In this document: positions 30,085 through 41,860 of the stretch, piece by piece
Numbering within the stretch: position 1 is the stretch's first letter
Layout: every line of letters starts with the position of its first letter
Source of the DNA: Pomphorhynchus laevis
Taxonomy: Eukaryota > Acanthocephala > Palaeacanthocephala > Echinorhynchida > Pomphorhynchidae
DNA: 64,000 nt
Assembly: GCA_012934845.2 (NCBI GenBank)
Contig: WNNJ02002785.1
Location: 62,001 to 126,000, forward strand
Reading direction: 5' to 3'
Program-made: the position numbers and the translations under genes
Notes under the pieces: model-generated
The model's database searches: none
What the model was told of the DNA's origin: nothing
Seen by the model: only the letters and a program-made list of their open reading frames with translations

Positions 30085-30780
30085 ATGTCTCAATCTGGTC
30101 TTCAACCTTTTGATATCGAACTTCCACTTGTGAATGGAGAACCTACTCTTGGTATACAAGCTGTAGTCAACATGACCCCCAAACAGCGACATCGACTTCC
30201 AATATTAATCAATACTACAGCTGAAGATGCAGCCACATATGCCGCATATAGTGTCTTTAGATATTGTCGAGCGCCTAGCACTAGAGTCGAACCTAGGGTA
30301 GCTGCTGTGTGTGCATATTTAATAGTTAAATATAATCTTTTCGGTTATATTGGTGATCTTACAAAAGATGGCAGGTGGGATGCCATTGAGGCTCCTAATC
30401 CTGTCATTCTATCTGCTCGTAACGAGTTTGTTTTTGATGCGTCTCTAGTCAGGCAAGTTCTGACTGTTATTTTAAGCACTAAGGTTAGCTATTGGTCAAC
30501 TAATCATCATGTTGGCCAAGACGGTGCTACAGGTTACTTGAAGAAAGTCCTCGATCTATTCGGCATGTCTGGGGATCGCATCATTAATACTTTGGGGATC
30601 GCATCATTAATACTCTGGGGATCGCATCATTAATACTTCGTGAGGTCCGAAACTTCTCGGAGGCTTTCCCGAACCGACTTAGGCTCAGCGACGACTTCAG
30701 GCTGAGAATGACAGGTCTTCCCGCAGGTGTCGGAAAGCTCGCCATCGCCCGTGCACTACAAAGAATGGTCTAACACCCAG
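30085..30780 (+). pseudogene. Nucleoprotein-like relic, least damaged N-terminal copy
   Basis: The first 170 or so residues are uninterrupted from MSQSGLQPFDIELPL to LFGMSGDRIINTL. There, a short sequence (GGGGATCGCATCATTAATACT) has been tandemly copied three times (30575-30640) and the rest follows out of frame, ending about 30780 near LQRMV. Confidence 0.55.
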
Positions 30781-30900
30781 AATTATTCTTGTCCAGAATA
30801 ATTTCAAAACAAGTTAATTCATTGAAAACATTAAAAATTGAATTAAGATCAGATCAGATTAGATCCTATTAGTAACAATCTAAATACATGCTCAGATAGG

Positions 30901-31067
30901 ATGTCAAGTTTATTTTCGACTATTTCCAAAATAGCAGAAGAATTAATTGATTTGACTAAGAATCAAAGATCATTAACACAAGAACTATCAGAAATTATTA
31001 AAGAGGTTGCTACATTTAAAAAATCAGCCAACTCAATAATTGACAACATCTCTGACTCATCCTCGGT
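30901..31067 (+). CDS. Coiled-coil open frame ending at a splice donor
   Basis: MSSLFSTISKIAEELIDLTKNQ... has regular hydrophobic spacing (a coiled coil over about 50 residues). At 31068 a strong donor, CGGTAAGTA, follows. The frame runs on to 31212 through a hydrophobic FFSAILTFYYGFFYLVL, so either a 55-residue exon or a 103-residue protein with one membrane segment is possible. It lies just before block A2 and has no other copy in the window. Not recognised. Confidence 0.35.
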
Positions 31068-31336
31068 AAGTACCATCCAGACTTTTTTTAGTGCTATCCT
31101 AACTTTTTATTACGGCTTTTTCTACCTGGTATTGGGTCATCATGAACTGGCTAATAAAATGTATGATATTTCATGTGTATGTAAATGTCCCTGCAGTGTT
31201 TGTACAGTATAGGGTTTTGGGTCATTTTAATAATAGCCTTTCCGATGTTGTGATTTATAAGCAAATTATTTTCTTACTGATTAAAGAGAAATAAATGTTT
31301 CTGTTATGAGCAACATATATACTGATGTATATCTAA

Positions 31337-33057
31337 GCACAATAGAAATCCACAAATGATCATGGGGAACAACTCAACCAGGGAGAGAGTTGACAAACTA
31401 GACAAAGATTGACCCTTGGTAATTTTCTACAAAATTGTGGACGTGTATTTCTAATTAAATGCGCGATATGCCTTATTTAAAAATAAGTAACACTCGAATA
31501 TGAGTGCCAGTCACCATAAAAATATTATAACTTGAAGTAAAAAGAAACCATTGATAAAATATTTGTCAATAGAAAATACTGCAAGGGAAAATCATAGATC
31601 TACAATTAGTACTTTACAAATTTTTGTCAATTATTCCGTAAGTGTAATCTTTTATAAGCTTTAAAACAAAAACAAAACATTCCTGAATGTTTCTTAAATA
31701 CAATACATTAATGCGAGGTTAACAGAATTTAATTCAAATAATTTAATATCTCGCTGATCGGCGTAATACAGTGATCTATCATGTACATCTCTATCTAGTA
31801 AGTTCCCTGTTAATTCATAAAATTTTTATACAATAAAAAATTTTAGTAGTAGGTTCAGTAGTTAGTGCCAAAATGCAATAATTTATTTATTTTATTTATT
31901 TAAATAGTCTTCTTGGTTAATTAAAGCTTAAATAATATTGAAATAAAAACAGTGATTGATATAATGTACTAGTTTTGGCAAGATATATGTTTGATCCAAG
32001 CTGTGAGATATGTTAGATGCTATCGTTTAATTCCTGGATCCAATTTTTTATATATTCATATTTTTGTATTCAGTTTTGAATAAAAAATCAATACTTGTTA
32101 TATCATGTGAAATTATTTAATAAATTTCATACTTTATTACCAAAGCATAAAAAGCTCTTCAAGAACAAAGCATTACAGGCAACAATTGAGGATCTAGGCA
32201 TATATATTTTAAGATAAAAGTACCCATGAAAATTCAAAAACGGAGTATTCGGTGATAGGAAGCATCACTTGTATTAAGATAACGGCTGAATTTATGAAAA
32301 TAACGATCTAGTCGTAAAATCGGTTATGTTAAGAGGAGTATGGTTTCTTTATCGCGTTTCCATAATGGGTGCTAAATTAAAAATATAAATAGTTTCCAAA
32401 TATCAAAACGTATTCTCACTTTCTTTTGCTTCCAACGTATTTCCTTAAAATTTAAATATCGAATAGGTGAAAAAATTGTGTTGGATACAATGAAAGTAAT
32501 CTGATCCGTGAATTGTAAACTACACATCAATTATTTAAATTTGTATAATACGATTCCGATATTTATCAGGATTGTAAGGATTTCTAAAGCACTTTTTAAA
32601 AGCGCATTTGTTACAAATAAATTTGAAGATGTATTTTATAATGTACATATATATAAGGATGTTTTGCAGATGTACTTCTATATCAAAGTGGAAAAGACGA
32701 CAGTGAAATGGTGATAATATATAGAAATTGAACAGTGAAGAACGTAGTAGAAGGTAAAAAGGGATCAATGAAAATGTTGAATTATAATCCAATTACACAA
32801 TTCATTACGAGCAAATTACTAATCTAATAATTTCGTCAGATACAATATTTGGTAATAAAAATTCATCATAAATAGAATGTTGGATTCGTCTGCACTATGA
32901 AATTTTAAACCATACATTAACGCTGTATTATATGACACAATACAATATTCGTCAGGATTGTACTTATTTATAAAACACTTTCTAAAAAGCGCATTTAGTA
33001 GCAAATACATTTCCGCAAATTAAAAATCAACTCAAAAACACAAAATTTGATTTAACT
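31337..33057. other. AT-rich non-coding stretch of block A2
   Basis: Copy of 20880-22600; no supported gene. Confidence 0.5.
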
Positions 33058-33067
33058 GATATTGAAA

Positions 33068-33538
33068 ATGAGTGTAAACGTTGCGGTAGACCAATCAAAC
33101 TCGATTATTAAGCCAAATTCAATGAAATGTCATAGTGGAACTGCTAAAATGGATGGTATTTCTTCTGCTTTTCCTGTAATTAAATATGTAAGTGTCAATT
33201 GTTTTAATTGTCGTGGATATCTGAATTGAGATAGTGATCGAGCTTCGGAAACTGCAGGAATAGGAAGCGACGCTACTTACCATGCTATAAGAAGGCGGTG
33301 CACTCTCGTTGTATATGGAAATGGGCTAATATTCAACACTGAATTAAATTTTATGGATTATCAATCTGCTGACTTGTCATACTTAGATGCCTATGACAGC
33401 TTTGTGTCAGATTTAAATAAGATTGACATATTTAATATTAAAAATCTTCAAAATAGTTCAATTAAAACTATATTATTGAATAATAGAATATGGATAAATC
33501 ATCTTTTTTCAGATCTCTATTTGTTAATATCAATATAA
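33068..33538 (+). pseudogene. Possible 5' portion of viral polymerase relic (A2)
   Basis: Copy of 22611-23081. Confidence 0.3.
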
Positions 33539-33613
33539 TTACTGTGAAAAATCTTTAATCAACAGCACCTTCAAAAAGTTATTTAGTGACAGCTTAAAGT
33601 TACAACTTATTTA

Positions 33614-34459
33614 GTGATTAAGAGTTGGGAATCGTTAATCATAGGAGAATTATTGTCAAGGGAACATACAAAAATACAGAAGATTTATAATTATAAAAAA
33701 AATAAGAACATCAGCAAAACAGAAAATAAAAGGGTTTTCATCACGATGTTAAAAGAACATATCCCTTGCATTGAATTATTTCTTAATGAAATTAATGATT
33801 TTGGTTTCTTGAACGATGAACTGATAATAGGCTTAAGTCCCAAATAAAAAGAAGTTAAACCAGTTGCAAGGATGTTTGCTATTACTTCCATGAAGATTAG
33901 ATCATACGTAGTCATAACTGAAGACATGATTTCTAGAAATTAAATGCCATTAATTCCTGAAATTAAAATGATGGACGATTTTTCAAAATTAGTCGAGAAG
34001 ATGATTATTTACACATAAAGCGAGGAAAAGATAGGTAATAAAAATCCAAGAAGAACATCTAAAGATTTCTTTATAAGTATCGACTTTGAAAAGTGGAATA
34101 CAAATATGAGAGATGACTTAGTCGTACAACCCTTTAGATTCATGGACAATTTATTTAGATTTGAGAAATTAATAAGTCGGACTCATGAAGTTTTTACAAA
34201 TTCTCTGATTTATACATCTGACAAGGAATATTTACCACAATGGGAAAGTACATCCCTAGATTCAATATAAAATGATTATACCTGGTCTGGTCACTTAGGT
34301 GGATTTGAGGGACTCAGACAAAGAGGCTGGACAATCGTAACTGTTGCTACGATAAGATTAGTCAGTAAAGAAACAAAAATTCCAATTAAAATCATGGGGC
34401 AAGGAGACAATCCGTTATTAAAAATTAAAATCAGATTAGATAATGTTAAATTATTATAG
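33614..34459 (+). pseudogene. Mononegavirus L polymerase relic (A2)
   Basis: Copy of 23157-24002 with the same stops and the same GDNP change. Confidence 0.85.
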
Positions 34460-34475
34460 AATTCAAGATTCAATA

Positions 34476-35287
34476 ATGTCTCAATCTGGTCTTCAACCTT
34501 TTGATATAGAACTTCCACTTGTGAATGGCGAACCTACTCTTGGTATACAAGCTGTAGTCGACATGCCCCCAAATGGCGACATCCGATTCACAATATTAAT
34601 CAATACTACAGCTGAAGATGCAGCCACATGTGCCGCATGTAGTGTCTTTAGATATTGTCAAGCGCCTGGCACTAGAGTCGAACCTAGGGTAGCTGCTGTG
34701 TGTGCATATTCAATACTTAAATATAATCTTTTCGGTTATATTGGTGATCTTACAAAAGATGGCAGGTAGGATGCCATTGAGGCTCCTAATCCTGTCATTC
34801 TATCTGCTCGAAACGAGTTTGTTTTTGATGCGTCTCTAGTCAGGCAAGTTCTGACTGTTATTTAAAGCACTAAGGTTAGCTATTGGTCAACTAATCATCA
34901 TGTTGGCCAAGACGGTGCTACAGGTTACTTGAAGAAAGTCCTCGATCTATTCGGCATGTCTGGGGACAGCATCATTAATACTTTTCAAATGCCGGTCACT
35001 GGGCCGGTACTATACGAGTACTCAGCCATATAGGGATCGAAGGACTTCGTGAGGTCCGAAACTTCTCGGAGGCTTTCACAATTCGATTTAGGCTCAGCAA
35101 CTACTTCAGACTGAGAATGACGGGTCTTCCCGCAGGTGTCATAAAGCTCGCCATCGCCCGTGCAATACTACAAAGAATGGTCAAACACCCAGTTATGCGC
35201 CTCGCTCCAGAGGTCGGAGACTTCGGATTTTTGGCGGATTGCTACAATGCTATAATCAGGAACAGGGCACGTTATAATAATTAATAA
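34476..35287 (+). pseudogene. Nucleoprotein-like relic (A2)
   Basis: Copy of 24019-24830 with the same stop inside GDLTKDGR. Confidence 0.55.
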
Positions 35288-35613
35288 CAAATAAATAATA
35301 AATAATAAAATAATAAATAAATAATAAAATTATTTTCTAATGAGAGAAAATTTATTATACCTCTTTACCTTTCGGTACTGGGTAAACAACACAAATACAC
35401 CAAAAGTTTATCAATTTTATAAGTTGTATTTCAAAATCTTCTCCTACTGTCAATATCGGATAGTGACAGATTTTTCAAAATTGGGCAAGTGCATATATGC
35501 AGGTTAGATGCGCATTCGTTTTTGCAAAGAACTCAAATGCACAAAGAGCACTGTGCATGTACTGGAATTCTAATAGCGCAGAATTTATCGTGATATCCAT
35601 GGACATATGCTCT

Positions 35614-36452
35614 TCAGATCAGCGGTATTTTCCTTGCACAGGGTTCTCTCCATTTAGTCTGTAAGAATGCCGGAGTAAGATAAAATTCAAAATCCAATGA
35701 AGTCGTCTTTCGAAAGAACGTGGTTAGGTTAGTAGTGAATGATGCAGTGTGTTCAAGATTAAATGTTGAGCAGATGTATTTAGAGCAAGGTTCTAACGAT
35801 GATAGTATCGCTATAAATGATGAAGAACATTTTGGTGAGACACCAACAATTCGCTTCACAAATCTACATTGACACTTGTCCAACTGCTGAAAATTGAAGG
35901 GAATTAAATCCGACAAGATAACTGGCAAATCTTATGAAACTATGGGAAGCAACATACTTCGAAAATACCGGAGGGCTCCTGATAAAGATAAAAAACCTAA
36001 GTTTTTTGCATAAGAGGTTGCTACAAATAATTTCGAGGATTTATGATGTAGGTGATCAGTAGATGACCATTTCAACGAAAGTAATACTCCCAAATAATTG
36101 TAGCTATTGCAGAATTCTAAATCTACGTTCCCTATTCTCAGCATGTCACATCGACGCAAAAGTCCACCAAACTGAAATTTAAGGGCTTTCGATTTATTTA
36201 CATTCACCGTCAACTGATAGGATGACAGAGCATTTATTTACATTCACCGTAAACAATAGGATGACAGAGCATCTAACGCACTTTTAGCGGATAAAAGATC
36301 TTTGGCTAATATTACTAGGTCGTCGGCATATAGGGTACAAGATACTTCACTCGATGCATGACGAAGATGCATAGGCAAATCCATAACAAAAAAGGAAAAT
36401 AATATAGGGCCGAGTAAATCTGCCTGTAAAAAACCGTAGTGGATTTGTATCC
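35614..36452 (-). pseudogene. Non-LTR RT fragment (A2)
   Basis: Copy of 25157-25995, including YADD and the 37-39 bp tandem duplication. Confidence 0.75.
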
Positions 36453-36464
36453 ATATCAGCAGAA

Positions 36465-37693
36465 ATGATCGACACAATGTCACTTCCACAAAAGTATCCA
36501 CCCTCATTGCCTAGGGAAAGAATTAAGATTATTTACCACGACACGAGATTAAATGCTACTGAAGTTTTCACACTTGTAGAGGAATCATTGAGATGCGGCA
36601 TAACGCCGGCCTTACCCGTCATAACCCATTGCATAGCATATTTGATGGACAGGCTAAGATTCCCCACTAGATTTGCGGGGAAAGTAGGCAGCCTCAAAAA
36701 ATGGCAAGCAGGGGAAGAAATATCAATAACGGATATCTTTGAATTCCAACCTATTGAATGCGCTCCCATAGTACCTCCTGTACATCCTAAATCAGAGGAA
36801 TAAATCCCATTTTTGGTAATTATCGTATATACATTGTTGAATGTTAGGATGGGAAAATTAGATCCTTGAACCGGATCTGATTATGCTCAAGGGTTGGCAG
36901 GAAATCTTAAAGTTCTCATGGGGCAAATACCCTTCGACTGCTCTACTGAAATGATTGATCGTGTCATCTCCGCTTAGAGTTATTCACTCATAGACAGAGT
37001 AATATATTAAAAAAATAGCTGCAGCCATAGATTATTTCTTATCAAATACCCAGTTCGGGAAATTACTAAAAATTAGGTATTCGACATTAACCACACGATA
37101 CGAAGACCATGCAATCCTCAAATACGTACTCGCTGCACACAAATTCTTGCCAAATCAATCCGACACCGATTTTTCCACCTTATTAGTAATGAAAAGACCA
37201 GCTAAATAGATGTTTGAAATCTTTAACTCCCAAGACGATGTATCAAACACCTGTAGCATGCTACCATATTCACGGAGCTTAGACTTGATATCAAAAAGTA
37301 AATATTCTTTGAACGAGAGTCCAGGTTTAAGTACAACTTTAATCACTTTTTTGGGGCTGGTAAGCACCAGTTTCTAAATGTCGCTAGGTGCGACAAGGAT
37401 GTTAACCCGTACTTGATGCTTGCGGTTAAAATTAAATCTTGCATTGGAACAACCATGAGGTTGGAGTGTATTTCTACACCCCAGAAAAAGTTAAATCTGG
37501 AATGGTAGCACCCCCCCCAAATCAAAGAGCATGATCTTGAGAGATGTGGCAAAATTGATAATTGGAAAGATACGAAGTCAAAACACCACACTATCTAGAG
37601 GGGATATCATGCTCCTAAAGAACTCTACAAGCCAAATTGCACAGCCTAGACGGGGTTCACCAGCAGAGTACATAAGAGGCTTAACTCTAAAAG
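36465..37693 (+). pseudogene. Rhabdovirus-like nucleoprotein relic (A2)
   Basis: Copy of 26008-27236. Confidence 0.5.
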
Positions 37694-38122
37694 ATAGGTA
37701 ATAAAAATCCAAGAAGAACATCTAAAGATTTCTTTATAAGTATCGACTTTGAAAAGTGGAATACAAATATGAGAGATGACTTAGTCGTACAACCCTTTAG
37801 ATTCATGGACAATTTATTTAGATTTGAGAAATTAATAAGTCGGACTCATGAAGTTTTTACAAATTCTCTGATTTATACATCTGACAAGGAATATTTACAA
37901 CAATGGGAAAGTACATCCCTAGATTCAATATTAAATGATTATACCTGGTCTGGTCACTTAGGTGGATTTGAGGGACTCAGACAAAGCGGCTATACAATCA
38001 TAACTGTTGCTACGATAAGATTAGTCAGTAAAGAAACAAAAATTCCAATTAAAATCATGGGGCAAGGAGACAATCCGTTATTAAAAATTAAAATCAGATT
38101 AGATAATGTTAAATTATTATAG
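37690..38122 (+). pseudogene. Mononegavirus L polymerase relic (second copy in A2)
   Basis: Copy of 27233-27665. Confidence 0.85.
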
Positions 38123-38138
38123 AATTCAAGATTTGATA

Positions 38139-38935
38139 ATGTCTCAATCTAGTCTTCAACCTTTTGATATAGAACTTCCACTTGTGAATGGCGAACCTAC
38201 TCTTGGTATACAAGCTGTAGTCGACATGCCCCCAAATGGCGACATCCGATTCACAATATTAATCAATACTACAGCTGAAGATGCAGCCACATGTGCCGCA
38301 TGTAGTGTCTTTAGATATTGTCAAGCGCCTGGCACTAGAGTCGAACCTAGGGTAGCTGCTGTGTGTGCATATTCAAAAGTTAAATATAATCTTTTCGGTT
38401 ATATTGGTGATCTTACAAAAGATGGCAGGTGATATGCCATTGAGGCTCCTAATCCTGTCATTCTATCTGCTCGTAACGATTTTGTTTTTGATGCGTCTCT
38501 AGTCAGGCAAGTTCTGACTGTTATTTTAAGCACTAAGGTTAGCTATTGGTCAACTAATCATCATGTTGGCCAAGACGGTGCTACAGGTTACTTGAAGAAA
38601 GTCCTCGATCTATTCGGCATGTCTGGGGACAGCATCATTAATACTTTTCAAATGCCGGTCACTGGGCCGGTACTATACGAGTACTCAGCCATATAGGGAT
38701 CGAAGGACTTCGTGAGGTCCGAAACTTCTCGGAGGCTTTCACAATTCGATTTAGGCTCAGCGACGACTTCAGACTGAGAATGACGGGTCTTCCCGCAGGT
38801 GTCATTAAGCACGCCATCGCCCGTGCAATACTACAAAGAATGGTCAAACACCCAGTTATGCGCCTCGCTCCAGAGGTCGGAGACTTCGGATTTTTGGCGG
38901 ATTGCTACAATGCTATAATCAGGAACAGGGCACGT
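38139..38935 (+). pseudogene. Nucleoprotein-like relic, full copy
   Basis: Same gene as 24019-24830 (starts MSQSSLQPFDIELPL), stopped at 38430 and with later frameshifts. It is followed directly by the AATAAATA microsatellite that carries the inverted-repeat element. Confidence 0.55.
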
Positions 38936-39103
38936 TATAATAATTAATAATAAATAAATAATAAATAATAAAATAATAAATAAATGTGGCGCGCCCAGCG
39001 CGCCACCCATGCCAGATGCGCCACCCAATGTTCTTCTTGAAGAATCGAACCCGTAAATGTCAAACTCGAGATTCAAAACTAAGCATCTATTACAAAATAA
39101 TAC

Positions 39104-39392
39104 TAAAAAAATTTCTGCTGTCTTCCTTCCTGCTTTGTGGCGATGCTTGCACGAGTGTTGGAGAGCAAATTTCAAGGTATTTATACCCTGTGAAATTGAC
39201 ACGTGATTATGTGTGGGAATAAGCTGTGCTCTCAGTGCAAGATGGTAGAAGACAGATGATAGAATTATGTAAAAATAATTGCATATCAAAATTATATTTC
39301 ATTTTTGTCATGAGAATATAACAAATCAGTAGAATCTATGTGTTAACAGACGTTTCCTGATAAGTTTAGGTGATTAGCATCGTGTAATCACT
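39104..39392 (-). promoter_or_regulatory. Promoter-region copy inside the inverted-repeat element
   Basis: Reverse complement of the end of the 1460 bp unit: from the T-run after the promoter repeat, through TATAAATA (39178-39185), CACGTG (39200-39205) and CCCACA (39212-39217), and about 175 bp further upstream (to the equivalent of about 15118 in unit 1). Identity is high but not perfect. A transcript would run leftwards toward the inverted end. Confidence 0.85.
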
Positions 39393-39763
39393 GTTTCAGC
39401 CAGCGACGAATGTACAGAAATAGCTTCCATTGAACCAAAAGTTGAAAACCAAGCAAAAGATCTTGATGAAAATTCATCAGATGCATTAGATGATGAAAAT
39501 GCCGTTTCTTCTATTTGCACTAAATATTTAGAAAGAATGAACAGGCATTCACTTGTACATAAGTCAAAATATGACATAAATGTCGGTGATAGAGTATTGA
39601 TTGCCTTGGATTTCGATAATAATCAGAAGACAAAAAATCTAAACTCTCCTCTTTTTTCAATACAAATGCCGAGGTTCTTGAAGTTTTGTCAAATAACTAT
39701 GTCAAAGTTAAGATTGATAAAAAAGAAGAAACGATTCATCTTTCTAGAATTAAAAAAATATAA
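39393..39763 (+). pseudogene. Integrase C-terminal domain fragment
   Basis: Reads an acidic linker (DLDENSSDALDDE), KYLERMNRHSLVHKSKYDINVGDRVLIALDFDNN and, after a one-base frameshift near 39640, FNTNAEVLEVLSNNYVKVKID, KKEETIHLSRIKKI and a stop. The GDRVLIA...VLSNNYVKVKI...HLSRIK pattern is the SH3-like C-terminal domain of retroviral-type (DDE) integrases. The catalytic core is absent, so it is a remnant of a larger autonomous element. Confidence 0.7.
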
Positions 39764-39839
39764 TTTTACCGCCTTTTTATTTATTTTTTTAAGGTGGCGC
39801 ATCTGGCATGGGTGGCGCGCTGGGCGCGCCACAATAAAT

Positions 39840-40120
39840 AATAAAATTATTTTCTAATGAGAGAAAATTTATTATATCTCTTTACCTTTCGGTACTGGGT
39901 AAACAACACAAATACACCAAAAGTTTATCAATTTTATAAGTTGTATTTCAAAATCTTCTCCTACTGTCAATATCGGATAGTGACAGATTTTTCAAAATTG
40001 GGCAAGTGCATATATGCAGGTACGATGCGCATTCGTTTTTGCAAAGAACACAAATGCACAAAGAGCACTGTGCATGTACTGGAATTTTAAAAGCGCAGAA
40101 TTTATTGTGATATCCATGGA
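39840..40120. other. Spacer homologous to 24876-25156
   Basis: Contains a 77-codon open frame (39857-40090, MRENLLYLFTFRYWVNN...) that is broken by one stop in the two other copies. No known domain; probably not a gene. Confidence 0.4.
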
Positions 40121-40130
40121 CATATGCTCT

Positions 40131-40969
40131 TCAGATCAGCGGTATTTTCCTTGCACAGGGTTCTCTCCATTTAGTCTGTAAGAATGCCGGAGTAAGATAA
40201 AATTCAAAATCAAATGAAGTCGTCTTTCGAAAGAACGTGGTTAGGTTAGTAGTGAATGATGCAGTGTGTTCAAGATTAAATGTTGAGCAGATGTATTTAG
40301 AGCAAGGTTCTAACGATGATAGTATCGCTATAAATGATGAAGAACATTTTGGTGAGACACCAACAATTCGCTTCACAAATCTACATTGACACTTGTCCAA
40401 CTGCTGAAAATTGAAGGGAATTAAATCCGACAAGATAACTGGCAAATCATATAAAACTATGGGAAGCAACATACTTTGAAAATACCGGAGGGCTCCTGAT
40501 AAAGATAAAAAACCTAAGTTTTTTGCATAAGAGGTTGCTACAAATAATTTCGAGGATTTATGATGTAGGTGATCAGTAGATGACCATTTCAACGAAAGTA
40601 ATACTCCCAAATAATTGTAGCTATTGCAGAATTCTAAATCTACGTTCCCTATTCTCAGCATGTCACATCGACGCAAAAGTCCACCAAACTGAAATTTAAG
40701 GGCTTTCGATTTATTTACATTCACCGTCAACTGATAGGATGACAGAGCATTTATTTACATTTACCATAAATAATAGGATGACAGAGCATCTAACGCACTT
40801 TTAGCGGATAAAAGATCTTTGGCTAATATTACTAGGTCGTCGGCATATAGGGTACAAGATACTTCACTCGATGCATGACGAAGATGCATAGGCAAATCCA
40901 TAACAAAAAAGGAAAATAATATAGGGCTGAGTAAATCTGCCTGTAAAACACCGTAGTGGATTTGTATCC
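40131..40969 (-). pseudogene. Non-LTR RT fragment (third copy, longest frame)
   Basis: The thumb and downstream part is open for 199 residues here (40730-40131), without the stop at the S-Y-D-L junction of A1/A2. The palm part GVLQADLLSPILFSFFVMDLP ... YADD is at 40969-40761. The 37-39 bp duplication again separates the two frames. Confidence 0.75.
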
Positions 40970-40981
40970 ATATCAGCAGAA

Positions 40982-41341
40982 ATGATCGACACAATGTCAC
41001 TTCCACAAAAGTATCCACCCTCATTGCCTAGGGAAAGAATTAAGATTATTTACCACGACACGAGATTAAATGCTACTGAAGTTTTCACACTTGTAGAGGA
41101 ATCATTGAGATGCGGCATAACGCCGGCCTTACCCGTCATAACCCATTGCATAGCATATTTAATGGACAGGCTAAGATTCCCCACTAGATTTGCGGGGAAA
41201 GTAGGCAGCCTCAAAAAATGGCAAGCAGGGGAAGAAATATCAATAACGGATATCTTTGAATTCCAACCTATTGAATGCGCTCCCATAGTACCACCTGTAC
41301 ATCCTAAACCAGAGGAAGAAATCCCACTTTTGGGATTTCTT
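40982..41341 (+). pseudogene. Rhabdovirus-like nucleoprotein relic (third copy, truncated)
   Basis: The first 115 codons (MIDTMSLPQKYPPSLP...) continue past the stop of A1/A2 (PKPEEEIPLLG), then run into the fold-back palindrome at 41303-41354. Confidence 0.5.
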
Positions 41342-41354
41342 CCTCTGGTTTAGG
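41303..41354. repeat. Fold-back palindrome with 24 bp arms
   Basis: Arms 41303-41326 and 41331-41354 are perfect reverse complements with a CTTT loop. The left arm is normal nucleoprotein sequence; the right arm replaces the expected continuation, so the palindrome is the breakpoint of the 3.66 kb tandem. Confidence 0.9.
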
Positions 41355-41860
41355 AAGAATATTTTAGAATGGCACAGAAGAAAAACTTTGCTTTGGATTA
41401 AATCCTTTTCAAATAGAGTTGTGTTGCATGAAGATACGTCTATGAGCTTACTAGGCGCAGATGGAGTAACATTACAAATGGTTCAAAGCATAATAAATGA
41501 AGAGATTACTGCTTTTGAGAAAATAATAAAATTGCCTACACCAATAAAGAAATTATTTATTAATAAATAATAAAATAATAAGTAAATAAACAATAAATAA
41601 ATAATTAATAATAAATAAATAATAAATAATATTATAAATTATAATATTATAATAATATTAATATAATAATATTATAAATAATATTATAGATAATATAAAT
41701 ATAATAATAAATAAAATAATATTTTTAATACTTTAATACTTTAGAAAATTACGTTGAAATTACTTTGTAATTTTTTGAATATGATAACAGAGGTTAGCGA
41801 AATATCAAATAAAATTTTCTTTCTTTAATCCCAGCTCCAATAATTCTTTATTTAAATTCA
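41355..41860. other. Unrecognised open stretch and AATAAATA microsatellite
   Basis: 41388-41570 is open (MSLLGADGVTLQMVQSIINEEITAF...) but has no recognisable family. 41560-41720 is an (AATAA)/(ATAATATTA) low-complexity run. Confidence 0.35.

Larger units (their letters stand above)
31318..38210. repeat. 6.9 kb duplicated block, copy A2
   Basis: Second copy of 20861-27753. Unlike A1, the nucleoprotein relic at its right end continues (to 38935). Confidence 0.95.
38986..39832. mobile_element. 847 bp element with perfect 40 bp terminal inverted repeats
   Basis: Ends 38986-39025 and 39793-39832 are exact reverse complements. Each begins with a 21 nt hairpin-forming palindrome (GTGGCGCGC CCA GCGCGCCAC), very GC-rich against an AT-rich background. 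AATAAAT flanks both sides (38979-38985 and 39833-39839). The empty site is preserved in the paralogous spacers at 24850-24880 and 35307-35337, where AATAAAT is single, so this is a 7 bp target duplication. Inside are a minus-strand copy of the promoter region of the 1460 bp unit and a plus-strand integrase C-terminal fragment. The superfamily is not assigned; long inverted ends plus a retroviral-type integrase point to Polinton- or Ginger-like elements, whose usual target duplications are 6 and 4 bp. Confidence 0.9.
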
